64,000 nt of DNA from Pseudomonas sp. MMS21 TM103 (GTDB lineage: Bacteria; Pseudomonadota; Gammaproteobacteria; Pseudomonadales; Pseudomonadaceae), in contig NZ_JAJISP010000004.1 in NCBI RefSeq assembly GCF_022132145.1, positions 62,001 through 126,000 of the forward strand, written 5' to 3'. A model generated the notes under the pieces. It made no database searches. It saw nothing but the letters and a program-made list of their open reading frames with translations, and was not told where the DNA came from. Both the position numbers and the translations under genes were made by a program. Below are positions 9,477 through 20,988 of the stretch, one piece after another (position 1 is the first letter of the stretch; every line of letters starts with the position of its first letter).

Positions 9477-11951
9477 TTACAGGCTGCGAGCCACTTGGAC
9501 TTTTTCGTACACTTCGATCTTGTCGCCCGGCTTGACGTCGTTGTAGCTCTTAACGCCGATACCGCACTCCATGCCGGCACGCACCTCGGACATGTCGTCC
9601 TTGAAGCGGCGCAGGGATTCCAGTTCGCCTTCGAAGATAACCACGTCATCGCGCAGGACGCGAATCGGACGGTTACGGTGCACGACACCCTCGGTCACCA
9701 TGCAGCCGGCGATCGCGCCAAACTTCGGCGAACGGAACACGTCACGCACTTCGGCGATACCCAGGATATTCTCGCGAACATCGCTGCCGAGCATGCCGGT
9801 CAGGGCTTTCTTGACGTCTTCGATGATGTCGTAGATCACGTTGTAGTAACGCATATCCAGACCTTCCTGCTCGACGATCTTGCGTGCACCGGCATCGGCG
9901 CGCACGTTGAAGCCGAACAGAACAGCGTTGGAAGCCAGCGCCAGGTTGGCATCGGATTCGGTGATACCACCGACACCGCCACCGACCACACGCACTTGCA
10001 CTTCATCGTTACCCAGGCCGCTGAGCGAGCCTTGCAATGCTTCCAGCGAACCACGGACGTCGGACTTGAGGACGATATTGAGCGTCTTCTTCTCTTCCTG
10101 ACCCATGTTCTCGAAGATGTTTTCCAGCTTGCCGGCGTGAGCACGGGCCAGCTTGACTTCGCGGAACTTGCCTTGACGGAACATGGCCACTTCACGGGCC
10201 TTCTTCTCGTCAGTCAGCACGCTCATCTCATCGCCCGCTTCCGGAGTGCCATCCAGACCGAGGATCTCGACCGGAATCGACGGACCCGCTTCCTTGATTG
10301 GCTTGCCGTTCTCATCGAGCATGGCGCGAATACGGCCGTAGTTCGAGCCGACCAGAATCATGTCACCCTGGCGCAGCGTACCGTCCTGAACCAGCACGGT
10401 GGCAACCGGGCCACGACCCTTGTCAAGACGCGATTCAACCACGACGCCACGGCCAGGAGCGGACGGAGTCGCTTTAAGCTCGAGCACTTCGGCTTGCAGC
10501 AAGACCGCTTCCAGCAAATCGTCAACGCCAGTACCGACTTTCGCCGAGACCGAAACGAACGGCGTATCACCACCCCACTCTTCGGACGTGACACCCTGAA
10601 CCGACAGTTCGCTGCGGATTCGATCGAGATCGGCCCCCGGCTTGTCGATCTTGTTCACGGCAACGACCAGCGGCACACCAGCGGCCTTGGCATGCTGAAC
10701 CGCTTCAATGGTTTGCGGCATGACGCCATCGTCCGCAGCCACAACCAGGATCACGATATCGGTCGCCTGGGCACCACGGGCACGCATGGCGGTAAACGCT
10801 GCGTGACCCGGAGTATCGAGGAAGGTGACCATGCCACGGTCGGTTTCGACGTGGTAGGCACCGATATGCTGAGTGATACCACCGGCTTCGCCTGCCGCCA
10901 CTTTAGCGCGACGGATATAGTCGAGCAGCGAGGTCTTACCGTGGTCAACGTGACCCATTACGGTCACAACCGGCGCACGGGAGAAGGTCTCGCCTTCGAA
11001 CTTCAGCGACTCGGCCAGCTGATCTTCCAGGACGTTGTCGCTGACCAGCTTGACCTTGTGGCCCAACTCTTCTGCGATCAACTGGGCAGTTTCCTGATCC
11101 AGCACCTGGTTAATGGTCACCGGAGTGCCCATTTTGAACATGAACTTGATGACTTCAGCCGCTTTAACCGACATCTGCTGAGCCAACTCACCGACGGTGA
11201 TGGTTTCGCCAATGGCGACATCACGCACGACCGGACCAGTCGGGCTCTGGAAGCCATGCTGATTGCGTTTCTTCAGCTTGGACTTGCCACGCCCACCACG
11301 ACGGTGGCTGTCGCTTTCTTCGTCCACACTGCGCGGCGCGACACGGGGTGCCGGAGCCTTTTCCTTGACCGCAGGACGATGCTGGGTGGTCTTGCGATCA
11401 CCACGACGGTCGGCATCTTCGTTGCGCGGCTTGTCGGGACGGCGCGGCTCTTCTTTCTTGCGCTCCTCAACCACCGCAGCAACCACCGGCAACTCGACTG
11501 GGGCCGGGGCCGCGACCACATCAGCCTTAGCTCCAGCGACCAGAGACGGGGCTTGCTCTGCAGCGCGTCGCTTGGCTTCTTCCTCGACCTTCAGACGCGC
11601 CGCCTCGGCGACCGCACGCTGCTCAGCCAGCTCACGCTGCTTATCAGCTTCGATCTCTTCAGGGCTGCGCTTGACGAACGTTTTCTTCTTGCGCACTTCC
11701 ACACTGATGGTCTTGCTACCCGCCACCCGTAGGGTGCTGGTAGTTTTGCGCTGCAAGGTAATCTTGCGCGGCTCTTCAACCTTCACGCCGTGGCTGCTTT
11801 TCAGATGGGCAAGCAAAGCCTGCTTTTCGTTATCGGTAACAACTTGCTCGGCACTGCTGTGCGGCAAACCCGCCTCACGCATCTGCTGCAGCAGGCGCTC
11901 TACCGGTGTGTCGACCACTTGGGCCAGTTCTTTCACCGTGACTTGCGTCAT
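9477..11951 (-). CDS. infB: translation initiation factor IF-2
   Basis: 824 residues. An N-terminal IF2_N domain is followed by a long charged linker rich in Lys, Glu, Arg and Ala (about 90-225). A second IF2_N domain leads to the GTPase core: GHVDHGKT near residue 335, DTPGHAAF and NKIDKPGAD. The C-terminal domains bind initiator tRNA. IF-2 places fMet-tRNA on the 30S subunit and promotes subunit joining. It belongs to the rimP-nusA-infB-rbfA-truB unit. Notably the tRNA gene at the head of this unit is a defective-looking initiator tRNA. Confidence 0.98.
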   Translation of the reverse strand: MTQVTVKELAQVVDTPVERLLQQMREAGLPHSSAEQVVTDNEKQALLAHLKSSHGVKVEEPRKITLQRKTTSTLRVAGSKTISVEVRKKKTFVKRSPEEIEADKQRELAEQRAVAEAARLKVEEEAKRRAAEQAPSLVAGAKADVVAAPAPVELPVVAAVVEERKKEEPRRPDKPRNEDADRRGDRKTTQHRPAVKEKAPAPRVAPRSVDEESDSHRRGGRGKSKLKKRNQHGFQSPTGPVVRDVAIGETITVGELAQQMSVKAAEVIKFMFKMGTPVTINQVLDQETAQLIAEELGHKVKLVSDNVLEDQLAESLKFEGETFSRAPVVTVMGHVDHGKTSLLDYIRRAKVAAGEAGGITQHIGAYHVETDRGMVTFLDTPGHAAFTAMRARGAQATDIVILVVAADDGVMPQTIEAVQHAKAAGVPLVVAVNKIDKPGADLDRIRSELSVQGVTSEEWGGDTPFVSVSAKVGTGVDDLLEAVLLQAEVLELKATPSAPGRGVVVESRLDKGRGPVATVLVQDGTLRQGDMILVGSNYGRIRAMLDENGKPIKEAGPSIPVEILGLDGTPEAGDEMSVLTDEKKAREVAMFRQGKFREVKLARAHAGKLENIFENMGQEEKKTLNIVLKSDVRGSLEALQGSLSGLGNDEVQVRVVGGGVGGITESDANLALASNAVLFGFNVRADAGARKIVEQEGLDMRYYNVIYDIIEDVKKALTGMLGSDVRENILGIAEVRDVFRSPKFGAIAGCMVTEGVVHRNRPIRVLRDDVVIFEGELESLRRFKDDMSEVRAGMECGIGVKSYNDVKPGDKIEVYEKVQVARSL

Positions 11952-11977
11952 GCACTTCTCTCCTCAGGCCGTAAAAC

Positions 11978-13459
11978 TTACTCGAACCAATGGGCTCGGG
12001 CGGCCATGATCAGCTTGCCGGCACGCTCTGCGTCGATGCCGTCGATGTCGAGCAGGTCGTCAATCGACTGCTCGGCCAGGTCTTCGCGGGTAACCACACC
12101 GCGTACTGCCAGTTCCTGCGCCAAGCCTTTGTCCATACCCTCAAGTGAGAGCAGGTCTTCGGCCGGCTGGGCGTCTGCCAGTTTTTCTTCTGTGGCGATG
12201 GCCTTGGTCAACAGGCGATCTTTTGCCCGTGCCCGTAGCTCGCTGACGATTTCATCATCAAAACCATCGATGCTGAGCATCTCTTCCATCGGCACATAAG
12301 CGATTTCTTCCAGGCTGGTGAAGCCCTCTTCGACCAACACCTGGGCCAGCTCTTCGTCGACTTCCAACTCGTCGATGAAGTGCTGCAGGATGTCGCCGGT
12401 TTCTGCTTGCTGCTTCGCCTGAATGTCCGCTTCGCTCATCACGTTCAGCGTCCAGCCAGTCAGTTGACTGGCCAAACGAACGTTCTGACCACCGCGGCCA
12501 ATGGCCTGCGCCAGGTTGTCTTCACCGACGGCGATGTCCATGGCATGGGCATCCTCATCGACAATGATTGCAGCAACTTCTGCTGGCGACATGGCGTTGA
12601 TCACAAACTGCGCGGGATTGTCATCCCACAGCACTATATCCACGCGCTCGCCGGCCAACTCGCCAGAGACTGCTTGCACGCGCGAACCGCGCATGCCGAT
12701 GCAGGCACCCTGCGGATCGATACGCTTGTCCTTGGAGCGCACGGCCAATTTGGCGCGCGAGCCAGGATCGCGCGCAGCGGCCATGACTTCGATCAGCTCT
12801 TCGGCGATCTCCGGCACTTCGATGCGGAACAATTCGATCAGCATTTCCGGCGCGGTACGCGAGAGGATCAACTGCGGACCGCGGTTCTCCGTACGGATCT
12901 CCTTGAGCAAAGCACGAACCCGGGCACCAACACGGAAAGTTTCCCGCGAGATGATGTCCTCGCGCGCCAACAGCGCCTCGGCATTGTTACCCAGATCGAT
13001 GATCACGCTATCGCGCGTCACCTTCTTCACAGTGCCAGAGATGATTTCGCCCAAACGCTCGCGATAGGCTTCAACTACCTGAGCGCGCTCGGCTTCACGA
13101 ACCTTCTGCACGATGACTTGCTTAGCGGTTTGCGCTGCAATGCGACCGAACTCGATAGAGTCGATCTTTTCCTCAAGCACATCACCAACTTTCGCATTGG
13201 CCTCAATCGCCCGCGGCATATCAACGGTAACTTGATGAGCCGGGTCATCGAAATCAGCTTCTTCAACCACTGTCCAGCAACGGAAAGTTTCGTAGTTGCC
13301 AGTCTGGCGATTGATCGCCACACGCAACTCGACTTCGTCTTCAAAACGCTTTTTGGTGGCAGTGGCCAAAGCCAACTCCAGCGCCTCGAATATAACGCTC
13401 GCCGGTACGCCCTTTTCGTTGGACACCGACTCAACAACCAGCAGTACTTCTTTGCTCAT
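11978..13459 (-). CDS. nusA: transcription elongation/termination factor NusA
   Basis: 493 residues from ATG at 13459 ([18 protein letters not shown]); in-frame codons upstream have no family match. Domains in order: N-terminal RNA polymerase-binding region; S1 ([17 protein letters not shown], about 135-200); two KH domains ([23 protein letters not shown] and [17 protein letters not shown]); two C-terminal acidic repeats. NusA modulates pausing, termination and antitermination. Terminator-like hairpins in the rimP leader upstream fit the known autoregulation of this operon in E. coli. Confidence 0.98.
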   Translation of the reverse strand: MSKEVLLVVESVSNEKGVPASVIFEALELALATATKKRFEDEVELRVAINRQTGNYETFRCWTVVEEADFDDPAHQVTVDMPRAIEANAKVGDVLEEKIDSIEFGRIAAQTAKQVIVQKVREAERAQVVEAYRERLGEIISGTVKKVTRDSVIIDLGNNAEALLAREDIISRETFRVGARVRALLKEIRTENRGPQLILSRTAPEMLIELFRIEVPEIAEELIEVMAAARDPGSRAKLAVRSKDKRIDPQGACIGMRGSRVQAVSGELAGERVDIVLWDDNPAQFVINAMSPAEVAAIIVDEDAHAMDIAVGEDNLAQAIGRGGQNVRLASQLTGWTLNVMSEADIQAKQQAETGDILQHFIDELEVDEELAQVLVEEGFTSLEEIAYVPMEEMLSIDGFDDEIVSELRARAKDRLLTKAIATEEKLADAQPAEDLLSLEGMDKGLAQELAVRGVVTREDLAEQSIDDLLDIDGIDAERAGKLIMAARAHWFE

Positions 13460-13506
13460 CGTACGCCTCGCCTTTCGCAATCCATTGGATCCGCGGGATC
13501 CGCGTC

Positions 13507-13965
13507 TCAATCAAACCTGGGGATAATATTGGCCTTGTCGATCATGTCGATCGGCAACAGGAATTCATGGTCATCCACCTGCACTACCACGTCCTGCTCC
13601 TCCACGCCGCGGAGAAGACCTTGAAAGTTGCGGCGCCCCTCGAAAGGCGAACGCAGCTTGATTTTCACCTGTTCGCCGGCATGACTGGCGAACTGCTGCA
13701 ATGTGAACAGCGGCCGATCCATACCGGGCGAAGACACCTCCAGGGTGTACTCCGCGCTGATCGGATCCTCGACATCGAGGACACCACTGATTTGCCGACT
13801 GACCTTCTCGCAATCTTCGATGAGAACGCCATCGGCATGATCAATATAAATTCGCAGCAAGGAATGCCGCCCTTGCGACAGGAACTCGATACCCCAGCAT
13901 TCATAGCCGAGTGCTTCGACTACCGGGGCCACCAAGGCCTGCAACTGTTCTAGCTTGCTCGACAC
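13507..13965 (-). CDS. rimP: ribosome maturation factor RimP
   Basis: 152 residues from GTG at 13965, with GAGGGG nine bases upstream and N-terminus [27 protein letters not shown]. The motif [29 protein letters not shown] and the C-terminal SH3-like part ([19 protein letters not shown]) define RimP, which is needed for 30S maturation. First protein gene of the rimP-nusA-infB operon. Confidence 0.96.
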   Translation of the reverse strand: MSSKLEQLQALVAPVVEALGYECWGIEFLSQGRHSLLRIYIDHADGVLIEDCEKVSRQISGVLDVEDPISAEYTLEVSSPGMDRPLFTLQQFASHAGEQVKIKLRSPFEGRRNFQGLLRGVEEQDVVVQVDDHEFLLPIDMIDKANIIPRFD

Positions 13966-13994
13966 CTGAGCCCCTCGCGCATGCTGTGCAAATG

Positions 13995-14015
13995 AAAAAT
14001 GGGCGAAACGCCCAT
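13995..14015 (-). terminator. terminator-like hairpin in the rimP leader
   Basis: On the minus strand ATGGGCG TTT CGCCCAT is followed directly by TTTTC, about 30 bases before the rimP GTG. A second small hairpin (CCGGTCT / AGGCCGG) lies just upstream at 14022-14040. The position inside the leader suggests an attenuator or a NusA-responsive site rather than a plain gene end. Confidence 0.6.
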
Positions 14016-14062
14016 CCCTATAACCGGCCTCTAAAGACCGGAAAACCTGTCTCCCAGCTAGC

Positions 14063-14084
14063 AAAAAGCCCCTAAAAAGGGGCT
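14063..14084 (-). terminator. terminator after the fMet tRNA locus
   Basis: AGCCCC TTTTTA GGGGCT followed by TTTTT on the minus strand, 10 bases beyond the tRNA CCA end. Confidence 0.85.
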
Positions 14085-14094
14085 CCGCTACTGC

Positions 14095-14170
14095 TGGTTG
14101 CGGGGGTTGGATCTAACCAACAACCTTCGGACCATGAGCCCGACGAGCTACCAGACCGCTCCACCCCACG
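14095..14170 (-). tRNA. initiator tRNA-fMet (CAT), degenerate
   Basis: 76 bases with encoded CCA. The initiator mark of an unpaired C1-A72 is present, and the acceptor, D, anticodon and T stems all fold, with anticodon CAT in loop CTCATGG. However, invariant A14 is G. Positions 37-38 read GG instead of AA. The third G-C pair of the anticodon stem is a G-U. The T loop is only six bases (TTAGAT), lacking the invariant C56. Its place before rimP-nusA-infB matches metY of other gammaproteobacteria. Probably a pseudo-tRNA; a functional copy should exist elsewhere in the genome. Confidence 0.75.
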
Positions 14171-14230
14171 CCAAAGCTGGGGCCGAAGTATACGACCGAA
14201 GCCATACAAGGGTCAACCAACGCTTCAGCA

Positions 14231-14263
14231 ACAAGAAAGCCCGCATGCTGCGGGCTTTCTTGT
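14231..14263 (-). terminator. terminator after tRNA-Leu
   Basis: Perfect stem ACAAGAAAGCCCGCA / TGCGGGCTTTCTTGT, starting five bases past the tRNA-Leu CCA end; T-rich 3' arm on the minus strand. Confidence 0.8.
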
Positions 14264-14267
14264 AAAT

Positions 14268-14353
14268 TGGTACCGAGGAGGGGACTCGAACCCCTACAGC
14301 CTATGGCCACTACCACCTCAAGGTAGCGTGTCTACCAATTCCACCACCTCGGC
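14268..14353 (-). tRNA. tRNA-Leu (anticodon GAG)
   Basis: 86 bases including encoded CCA. Acceptor GCCGAGG / CCTCGGT with A73, a D loop with GG, the anticodon loop TTGAGGT (GAG) on stem CTACC/GGTAG, a long class II variable arm, and a T arm GGGGTTCGAGTCCCC. It decodes CUC and CUU leucine codons. It lies between secG and the initiator tRNA locus, as in other Pseudomonas genomes. Confidence 0.96.
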
Positions 14354-14378
14354 AAAATCACTTGTTGCGTATTGCTTT

Positions 14379-14759
14379 TTACTGCTCTGGAGCCTGAGGT
14401 ACGTCAGCCGCTTCAACAGCCGGCTTTTGCTCTTCGAGCACTGGTACATCTTCTACAGCGGGCTTGACCTGCTGTACTTCCAACACCGCCGGATCAGGCA
14501 AACCGACCTGAGTCAACGCATCAGCTTTTTCTTTAGCAAAGAACGCTAAGCCCAAGCTAGTTAAGAAAAAAGTGGCGGCAAGTATAGCAGTAACGCGACT
14601 CAAAAAGGTAGAGGTACCTTGACTACCGAAAACGGTGCCTGAAGCGCCAGAACCAAAAGACGCGCCTGCATCCGCACCCTTGCCTTGCTGCAACAAAACC
14701 AGCGCAACCACACAGATTGCACCCAGCAGATGAATAACTACTACGACTGTTTCCAGCAT
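14379..14759 (-). CDS. secG: preprotein translocase subunit SecG
   Basis: 126 residues from ATG at 14759 ([32 protein letters not shown]). Two membrane segments (about 3-22 and 53-72) flank the conserved LLQQGKGAD...[12 protein letters not shown] loop. The C-terminal tail is long, acidic and proline/glutamate rich, as in pseudomonads. SecG joins SecYE in the inner membrane and speeds SecA-driven export. It starts four bases after the tpiA stop. Confidence 0.95.
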   Translation of the reverse strand: MLETVVVVIHLLGAICVVALVLLQQGKGADAGASFGSGASGTVFGSQGTSTFLSRVTAILAATFFLTSLGLAFFAKEKADALTQVGLPDPAVLEVQQVKPAVEDVPVLEEQKPAVEAADVPQAPEQ

Positions 14760-14763
14760 TATG

Positions 14764-15519
14764 TCAGCTTCCTGCGGCGCGACAAATCGCACCGAACTCA
14801 TCCGCATTCAGAGAGGCCCCACCAACAAGCCCCCCATCGATATCCGGCATACCGAATAATTCGGCTGCATTGGCGGCCTTCACGCTGCCGCCATATAGAA
14901 CTCTTACTGCACATGCCACTTCAGCACTCTGCGCAGCCAACTGCGCACGGATCGCGGCATGCACCAGCTGCGCCTGCTCAGGCGACGCCGTCAAACCAGA
15001 ACCAATAGCCCAGACCGGCTCATAGGCAACAACTGCCCGAGCAAAAGCCTCAATACCCACAGCCTCGACAACGCCAGCCAACTGCGCACCAACCACTTCC
15101 AGGGTCTTGCCCGCCTCACGCTGCTCAAGGGTCTCCCCTATACACAACAGCGGCGTCAACCCACAAGACTGCGCGGCAGCAAACTTGCGCGCCACCTCGG
15201 CATCAGTCTCACCAAGCAGCAATCGCCGCTCCGAATGGCCAACCAACACCAAGGCACAGCCCGCATCCTGCAACTGACTGGCAGCGACCTCACCGGTCAG
15301 AGCGCCTTGCCCGGGATCGACTGCGCAATTTTGCGCACCGACCACCACACCTTTATCCGCCATGCCATCCAGAACCTGGACAACATGCAGACAGGATGGA
15401 AAGACCGCAATCTCGACATCAGCAGGTAACTCCTGCTGACGCAAACCGTTGATCAGCTCTGCGACGCTGGCGCGGGTACCGTGCATTTTCCAGTTACCAG
15501 CTACCAAGGGGCGACGCAT
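14764..15519 (-). CDS. tpiA: triose-phosphate isomerase
   Basis: 251 residues, a complete TIM barrel. Catalytic residues are visible: Lys in AGNWKMHG, His in LVGHSERR, and Glu in [12 protein letters not shown]. The phosphate loop [11 protein letters not shown] is intact. It interconverts glyceraldehyde-3-phosphate and dihydroxyacetone phosphate in the cytosol. It lies between glmM and secG and is probably cotranscribed with secG. Confidence 0.98.
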   Translation of the reverse strand: MRRPLVAGNWKMHGTRASVAELINGLRQQELPADVEIAVFPSCLHVVQVLDGMADKGVVVGAQNCAVDPGQGALTGEVAASQLQDAGCALVLVGHSERRLLLGETDAEVARKFAAAQSCGLTPLLCIGETLEQREAGKTLEVVGAQLAGVVEAVGIEAFARAVVAYEPVWAIGSGLTASPEQAQLVHAAIRAQLAAQSAEVACAVRVLYGGSVKAANAAELFGMPDIDGGLVGGASLNADEFGAICRAAGS

Positions 15520-15582
15520 GCTTTACCTCATCGGTCAAAGAGGGCGCAGATGTTACCCAACAGCACCGGGACTGGCAAGCAA

Positions 15583-16920
15583 TCAAACACAGACTTCAGC
15601 AACAACCTTAGCCAATTCATCGGCATAGCCGCGAACCTGGGCCTCATCGTCGCCCTCGACCATCACCCGCAGCAACGGTTCGGTACCGGACTTGCGCAGC
15701 AAAACGCGACCACGGCCCGCCATTTGCTGGGTCACCCGCGCACTGGCATCCCGCACCGCAGGGTGCTCAAGCGGGTCGACGCCACCGGCAAAACGCACAT
15801 TGATCAGCACCTGTGGACACTTGCGCAAGCCTTGGCGCGCCTCAGCCAGACTCTGCCCACGACGCTTGAGCGCCAGCAGCACCTGCAGCGCAGCAATGAT
15901 CGCATCGCCCGTCGTGGTGTGCTGAAAACACACGAGGTGCCCCGAATTTTCCCCACCTATCTGCCAGCTACGCTCCAGCAACTCGGCAACCACATAGCGG
16001 TCACCCACCTTGGCGCGAACAAAAGGAATCCCCAGATCAGCCAGTGCCAGTTCCAGACCGAGATTGCTCATCAGCGTGCCAACCACGCCACCCTGGAGCT
16101 TTCCACGCTCCTGCAGGTCTCGCGCAATGACGAACAACAGCTCATCGCCGTCAACCAAAGCCCCCGTGTGATCGACCATCAGCACACGATCCGCGTCGCC
16201 ATCGAAAGCGATCCCCAGATCGGCCTGCTGCGCCACCACGGCAGCCTGCAAGGCCTCGACGTGAGTGGAACCACAATCATCATTGATATTCAGGCCATTG
16301 GGTTGAGCCGAGAGCACCGAGACCTCGACGCCAAGCTCGTGAAACACGCTAGGCGCCACCTTATAGGCCGCCCCATTGGCGCAATCGATCACGATCTTCA
16401 GCCCGGAAAAATCGGTACTGCTTGGCACGCTGCTCTTACAGAACTCGATATAGCGCCCCGCCGCATCGTTGATCCGCGACACCTTACCCAACTGCCCCGA
16501 CTCGACCACGGTCATCGGCGCATCGAGCAACTCCTCGATCATCAGCTCGATCTCGTCAGGCAGCTTGGTGCCCTGCCCCGAGAAAAACTTGATGCCGTTA
16601 TCATGATGCGGGTTGTGCGATGCACTGATGACGATACCCGCCTCGGCATGAAAGGTACGGGTAAGGTAGGCGATAGCAGGTGTTGGCATCGGCCCCAGCA
16701 ACATCACATCGGCACCCGCCGCGGACAATCCGGCCTCCAGCGCCGACTCGAACATGTAGCCGGAAATCCGCGTGTCCTTGCCGATCAGAATCTTGCACTT
16801 ACCCTGCTTGCGGAACGCCATACCGGCTGCCCAACCGAGCTTGAGCATAAAATCCGGAGTGATGGGAAACTCGCCGACACGCCCACGAATACCGTCGGTA
16901 CCAAAATATTTTCTAGCCAT
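15583..16920 (-). CDS. glmM: phosphoglucosamine mutase
   Basis: 445 residues. [24 protein letters not shown]; active-site phosphoserine loop [16 protein letters not shown]; metal loop FDGDADRV; sugar/phosphate motif [15 protein letters not shown]. It converts glucosamine-6-phosphate to glucosamine-1-phosphate for UDP-GlcNAc, peptidoglycan and LPS synthesis. It follows folP by 20 bases in the conserved ftsH-folP-glmM order. Confidence 0.98.
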   Translation of the reverse strand: MARKYFGTDGIRGRVGEFPITPDFMLKLGWAAGMAFRKQGKCKILIGKDTRISGYMFESALEAGLSAAGADVMLLGPMPTPAIAYLTRTFHAEAGIVISASHNPHHDNGIKFFSGQGTKLPDEIELMIEELLDAPMTVVESGQLGKVSRINDAAGRYIEFCKSSVPSSTDFSGLKIVIDCANGAAYKVAPSVFHELGVEVSVLSAQPNGLNINDDCGSTHVEALQAAVVAQQADLGIAFDGDADRVLMVDHTGALVDGDELLFVIARDLQERGKLQGGVVGTLMSNLGLELALADLGIPFVRAKVGDRYVVAELLERSWQIGGENSGHLVCFQHTTTGDAIIAALQVLLALKRRGQSLAEARQGLRKCPQVLINVRFAGGVDPLEHPAVRDASARVTQQMAGRGRVLLRKSGTEPLLRVMVEGDDEAQVRGYADELAKVVAEVCV

Positions 16921-16940
16921 GACTAAAATTCCTTGATGAC

Positions 16941-17792
16941 TTATTCAGCCGCTTCAACTGCAGCCAGCATGCGCACCACATCGACGGTCTCCGCCACATC
17001 GTGCACCCGCAAAATGTGCGCACCCTTAGTTACCGCCAAGGCTGCGAGGGCAAGGCTGCCATATAGACGCCCACCCACCTCGTGACCCAACACTCGACCG
17101 ATCATGCTCTTGCGCGAGACGCCGACCAGCAACGGCCGACCCAACTCATGCAGCAACTGCAAACCCTTGAACAGACTGAGGTTGTGCTCCTGGGTCTTGG
17201 CGAAACCGAAACCCGGATCCAGAACCAGCCGCTCAAGTGCAATACCCGCCGCCGTACAGGCCGCCATGCGCTCGGCCAGAAAATCGCGCACCTCGACCAG
17301 CACATCGGCGTAGTGAGGGTTCTCCTGCATGGTGGTCGGTTCACCACGCATATGCATCAGGCACACCGGCAAGCCGCTGTCGGCCGCAGCATCCAGCGCC
17401 CCGTCACGTTGCAATGAGCGCACATCGTTAATCAGGCCAGCCCCGAGACGCGCAGTTTCACGGATTACCGCAGGCGTCGAGGTATCCACCGAGATGATCA
17501 CATCCAGTTCGGCCGCAATGGCTTCGACAATCGGCGCAACGCGCTCAAGCTCCTCAACCGGCGAAACCGCTCGCGCCCCGGGACGCGTTGACTCGCCGCC
17601 GACATCGATCAGGGCGGCGCCTGCACGCAACATCGCTTCCGCATGACGCAAGGCGGCGTCGCGCTGAGCGAAACGACCACCATCGGAAAAGGAGTCGGGA
17701 GTGACATTGAGGATACCCATCACCTGCGGACGGGTTAAATCAAGAAACCGGCTACCACAAGGCAGCCGGTTCAGATGGTGCACTTCAGACAT
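16941..17792 (-). CDS. folP: dihydropteroate synthase
   Basis: 283 residues. The signature [17 protein letters not shown] and [16 protein letters not shown] are intact, as are [16 protein letters not shown] and the lysine/arginine of [10 protein letters not shown]. It condenses p-aminobenzoate with dihydropterin pyrophosphate in folate synthesis and is the sulfonamide target. It lies eight bases downstream of ftsH, so the two are cotranscribed. Confidence 0.97.
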   Translation of the reverse strand: MSEVHHLNRLPCGSRFLDLTRPQVMGILNVTPDSFSDGGRFAQRDAALRHAEAMLRAGAALIDVGGESTRPGARAVSPVEELERVAPIVEAIAAELDVIISVDTSTPAVIRETARLGAGLINDVRSLQRDGALDAAADSGLPVCLMHMRGEPTTMQENPHYADVLVEVRDFLAERMAACTAAGIALERLVLDPGFGFAKTQEHNLSLFKGLQLLHELGRPLLVGVSRKSMIGRVLGHEVGGRLYGSLALAALAVTKGAHILRVHDVAETVDVVRMLAAVEAAE

Positions 17793-17800
17793 CGTGATCC

Positions 17801-19723
17801 TTAAAGCTCGGCAGCAGGACCACCGATAGGTTTCTCGGGACGATCCGTTTCGTCGGGACTGGCAGCCGGCGTATCGGCATCACCACCACCGCTCCAGTCG
17901 CGCGGCTCACGCGGGACACGGCCATTCATGATTTCCTCGATCTGCTCGGCATCGATGGTCTCGTACTTCATCAAGGCCTCAGCCATGGCATCGAGCTTGT
18001 CGCGATTCTCTTCAAGCAGACGCCGCGCAGTGCCGTAGCACTGATCGATAATGCTGCGAACTTCCTGATCGATCACCTTGGCCGTGTCGGCCGAGACATT
18101 GGTGTGTTGACTACCCATGCTGCGACCCAGGAAGACTTCACCTTCCTCCTCGGCATACATCAGGGGGCCGAGCTTCTCGGACAAGCCCCACTTGGTCACC
18201 ATATTGCGCGCCAACTGAGTGGCACGCATGATGTCGTTCGAAGCCCCAGTGGTCACGCCATCGAAGCCCAAGGTCATTTCCTCAGCGATACGACCACCGA
18301 ACAACGAGCAGATCTGACTGGTCAACGCGCGCTTGCTCAGGCTGTAGCGATCCTCTTCCGGCAGGAACATGGTCACGCCCAATGCTCGACCCCGCGGGAT
18401 GATCGACACCTTGTAGACCGGATCATGTTCAGGCACCAAGCGCCCCACGATGGCATGACCAGCTTCATGGAATGCCGTATTGAGCTTTTCCTTGTCCGAC
18501 ATGACCATGGATTTGCGCTCGGCGCCCATCATGATCTTGTCCTTGGCCAACTCGAACTCTTTCATCTCAACCAGGCGCTTGCCAGCACGCGCGGCAAACA
18601 ACGAGGCCTCATTGACCAGGTTCGCAAGATCGGCACCGGAGAAGCCCGGGGTACCACGAGCAATCACCGCAGGCTCGACATTCTCACCCATCGGCACCTT
18701 GCGCATGTGCACCTTGAGAATCTGCTCGCGACCCCGAATATCCGGCAGGCTGACCACCACCTGACGATCGAAGCGCCCGGGACGCAACAGCGCCGGATCG
18801 AGCACATCTGGGCGGTTAGTGGCGGCGATGACGATGACACCATCGTTCATCTCGAAGCCATCCATCTCCACCAGCAACTGATTGAGGGTCTGCTCGCGCT
18901 CGTCATGCCCACCGCCCATGCCGGCGCCACGGTGGCGACCGACAGCATCAATTTCATCGATAAAGATGATGCACGGCGCATGCTTCTTCGCCTGTTCGAA
19001 CATGTCGCGGACACGGGACGCACCGACACCGACGAACATTTCGACGAAATCCGAACCGGAAATGGTGAAGAACGGCACTTTCGCTTCACCGGCAACCGCC
19101 TTGGCCAGCAAGGTCTTACCGGTACCCGGCGAACCAACCATCAATACGCCACGCGGAATACGCCCACCGAGACGCTGGAACTTGCCCGGATCACGCAGGA
19201 ACTCGACCAGCTCGCTGACTTCCTCCTTGGCCTCGTCGCAACCGGCGACGTCAGCAAAGGTAGTCTTGACCTGATCTTCCGAGAGCAGACGCGCCTTGCT
19301 CTTGCCGAAGCTCATGGGCCCGCCCTTGCCGCCCGCACCGCCCTGCATCTGGCGCATGAAGAACATGAACACCGCGATGATCACCAGGATAGGGAAGCTG
19401 GCCACCAGCAACTGAGTCCAGATGCTCTGCTGCTCTGGTTGCTTGCCGATTATCTGGACGTTGTTGTCGATCAGGTCCTTGATTAGGCCGTTATCCTGGA
19501 TTGCCGGACGCACGGTCTCAAAGGAGGAGCCATCGCCGCGCACGCCACTGATAATGAATCCATCAACAGTGACTCTCTGGACCGAGCCATCTTGAACTTG
19601 CTGGATAAATTCCGAGTAATTGAGCTTGGTCGACTCGCTCGGGCTGGAAAAATTGTTCATCACCGTCACCAAGACAGCGGCGATGATCAGCCACAGGACC
19701 AGATTCTTTGCCATGTCGTTCAA
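17801..19723 (-). CDS. ftsH: ATP-dependent zinc metalloprotease FtsH
   Basis: 640 residues if begun at TTG 19723, which has AGAGGG seven bases upstream; the ATG at 19714 gives the usual [10 protein letters not shown] start but sits 16 bases from that site. Two membrane segments (residues about 8-25 and 105-124) enclose a periplasmic loop. The AAA core shows GSPGTGKT (about 198), [15 protein letters not shown] and the second region of homology [19 protein letters not shown]. The protease has HEAGH. A hexameric membrane protease that removes misfolded membrane proteins and short-lived regulators such as sigma-32. Confidence 0.98.
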   Translation of the reverse strand: MNDMAKNLVLWLIIAAVLVTVMNNFSSPSESTKLNYSEFIQQVQDGSVQRVTVDGFIISGVRGDGSSFETVRPAIQDNGLIKDLIDNNVQIIGKQPEQQSIWTQLLVASFPILVIIAVFMFFMRQMQGGAGGKGGPMSFGKSKARLLSEDQVKTTFADVAGCDEAKEEVSELVEFLRDPGKFQRLGGRIPRGVLMVGSPGTGKTLLAKAVAGEAKVPFFTISGSDFVEMFVGVGASRVRDMFEQAKKHAPCIIFIDEIDAVGRHRGAGMGGGHDEREQTLNQLLVEMDGFEMNDGVIVIAATNRPDVLDPALLRPGRFDRQVVVSLPDIRGREQILKVHMRKVPMGENVEPAVIARGTPGFSGADLANLVNEASLFAARAGKRLVEMKEFELAKDKIMMGAERKSMVMSDKEKLNTAFHEAGHAIVGRLVPEHDPVYKVSIIPRGRALGVTMFLPEEDRYSLSKRALTSQICSLFGGRIAEEMTLGFDGVTTGASNDIMRATQLARNMVTKWGLSEKLGPLMYAEEEGEVFLGRSMGSQHTNVSADTAKVIDQEVRSIIDQCYGTARRLLEENRDKLDAMAEALMKYETIDAEQIEEIMNGRVPREPRDWSGGGDADTPAASPDETDRPEKPIGGPAAEL

Positions 19724-19902
19724 TTAGCTACCCTCTGAAGCAGGCCCCGTGTCGAAGCGCACTTCGCATGACGACCAGTTATGTACCGATCTAACTTACT
19801 ACACAACGCCCACCCCTGGCAGGCGCCGTCTGTAACCCTATATTTTGCCATCCAGCAGCCGCAGCCCCCATATGGCACAGGACCGGCACGCCAGCCCTCG
19901 AC

Positions 19903-20526
19903 CTAGCCGCCCCGAAAGCTGCGCCCGAGCATGTATTGCTCACGCGAGCGATCACGCGAAGACAAGGGCTTGCGCATCTGCACCTTGTGGAACATTTCGC
20001 GCACCTGCTTGTGGTAGGTGTCGAAACCTTCGCCCTGAAAAATCTTGATCAGGAAATCTCCACCTGGACGAAGCACTCGCCCCGCCAAATCTAGCGCCAA
20101 TTCACATAGGTACATGGCACGCGCCTGATCGGCAGTCCGTACTCCACTCATATTGGGGGCCATATCGGAAATCACAAGGTCTACCGGATTACCGCCAATC
20201 GCCTCGAGAATCTGCGCGAACACTGCATCGTCGGTGAAGTCGCCCTGAATGAAGGTGACATCGGGGATGCTGTCCATCTCCAGAATATCGGAAGCGATCA
20301 GGGTTCCCTTGTCGCCGATCAACCGACTGGTGACCTGCGACCAGCCCCCTGGCGCAGCGCCCAGATCGACTACCGTCATGCCTGGGCGCAGGATACGGTC
20401 CTTTTCCTGGACTTCCAGCAGCTTGTAGCTGGCGCGCGAGCGATAGCCATCCTTTTGCGCCATTTTGACGTAAGGGTCATCGAAATGTTCTTTCAGCCAA
20501 CGCAGGCTGGTCTTGGAACGGGCCAC
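19903..20526 (-). CDS. rlmE: 23S rRNA 2'-O-methyltransferase RlmE
   Basis: 207 residues from GTG at 20526 ([38 protein letters not shown]), with a GAGG site upstream. SAM motif [14 protein letters not shown], the catalytic aspartate in [12 protein letters not shown] and lysine in [11 protein letters not shown] give the K-D-K-E set. It methylates U2552 of 23S rRNA late in 50S assembly and is heat induced in E. coli. It lies upstream of ftsH, divergent from yhbY. Confidence 0.96.
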   Translation of the reverse strand: MARSKTSLRWLKEHFDDPYVKMAQKDGYRSRASYKLLEVQEKDRILRPGMTVVDLGAAPGGWSQVTSRLIGDKGTLIASDILEMDSIPDVTFIQGDFTDDAVFAQILEAIGGNPVDLVISDMAPNMSGVRTADQARAMYLCELALDLAGRVLRPGGDFLIKIFQGEGFDTYHKQVREMFHKVQMRKPLSSRDRSREQYMLGRSFRGG

Positions 20527-20630
20527 GCAATACCTCGAATTTGTGCAGAGCATGAATATCTGGGCGGCAACCAAAGCGCTCGGGTAAACTGATCGCCGTT
20601 TTTTACCAGATTAAATGCAGGAATCAGATT

Positions 20631-20942
20631 ATGCCGCTCACTCAAGAGCAGAAGAAACAATTCAAATCTATCGGCCACCACCTGAAACCCGTATTGATCG
20701 TGGCTGACAATGGTTTGACCGAAGGCGTCCTGGCCGAACTGGAGCGCGCACTGAGCGACCATGAACTGATTAAAGTGCAATTGCGCATCGTCGAGCGCGA
20801 AAGCCGCCTTACCGCCATCAACCAGCTGTGCAAGGCCGGTCATGCCGACTTGGTGCAGGTGATCGGCAAAATGGCGCTGATCTACCGCAAGAACCCCAAG
20901 GTCAATAAAAACCTGTCCAACGTCCATCGCCATCACGGCTGA
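20631..20942 (+). CDS. yhbY: ribosome assembly RNA-binding protein YhbY
   Basis: 103 residues of a single CRM domain: MPLTQEQKKQFKSIGHHLKPVLIVADNGLTEGVLAELERALSDHELIKV. It binds pre-50S particles. It is transcribed away from rlmE across about 100 bases, the same arrangement as in E. coli and P. aeruginosa. Confidence 0.93.
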   Translation: MPLTQEQKKQFKSIGHHLKPVLIVADNGLTEGVLAELERALSDHELIKVQLRIVERESRLTAINQLCKAGHADLVQVIGKMALIYRKNPKVNKNLSNVHRHHG

Positions 20943-20949
20943 TAGCTTC

Positions 20950-20988
20950 AAACTGCATGCTTCTTGTCTGACTTGAAGCTTGCAGTTT
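20950..20988 (+). terminator. convergent terminator between yhbY and the DUF4149 gene
   Basis: AAACTGCATGCTTC pairs with GAAGCTTGCAGTTT (one mismatch) around an 11-base loop. It lies eight bases past the yhbY stop and touches the end of the opposing gene. Confidence 0.65.

Noticed and set aside
9453..11732. Long open frame antisense to infB
   Set aside because: High-G+C codon mirror of infB; no ribosome site, no family match, and its residue make-up (His, Gln, Asp rich) is typical of an antisense shadow.
15481..16926. 481-codon frame antisense to glmM
   Set aside because: Shadow of glmM with His/Gln-rich content.
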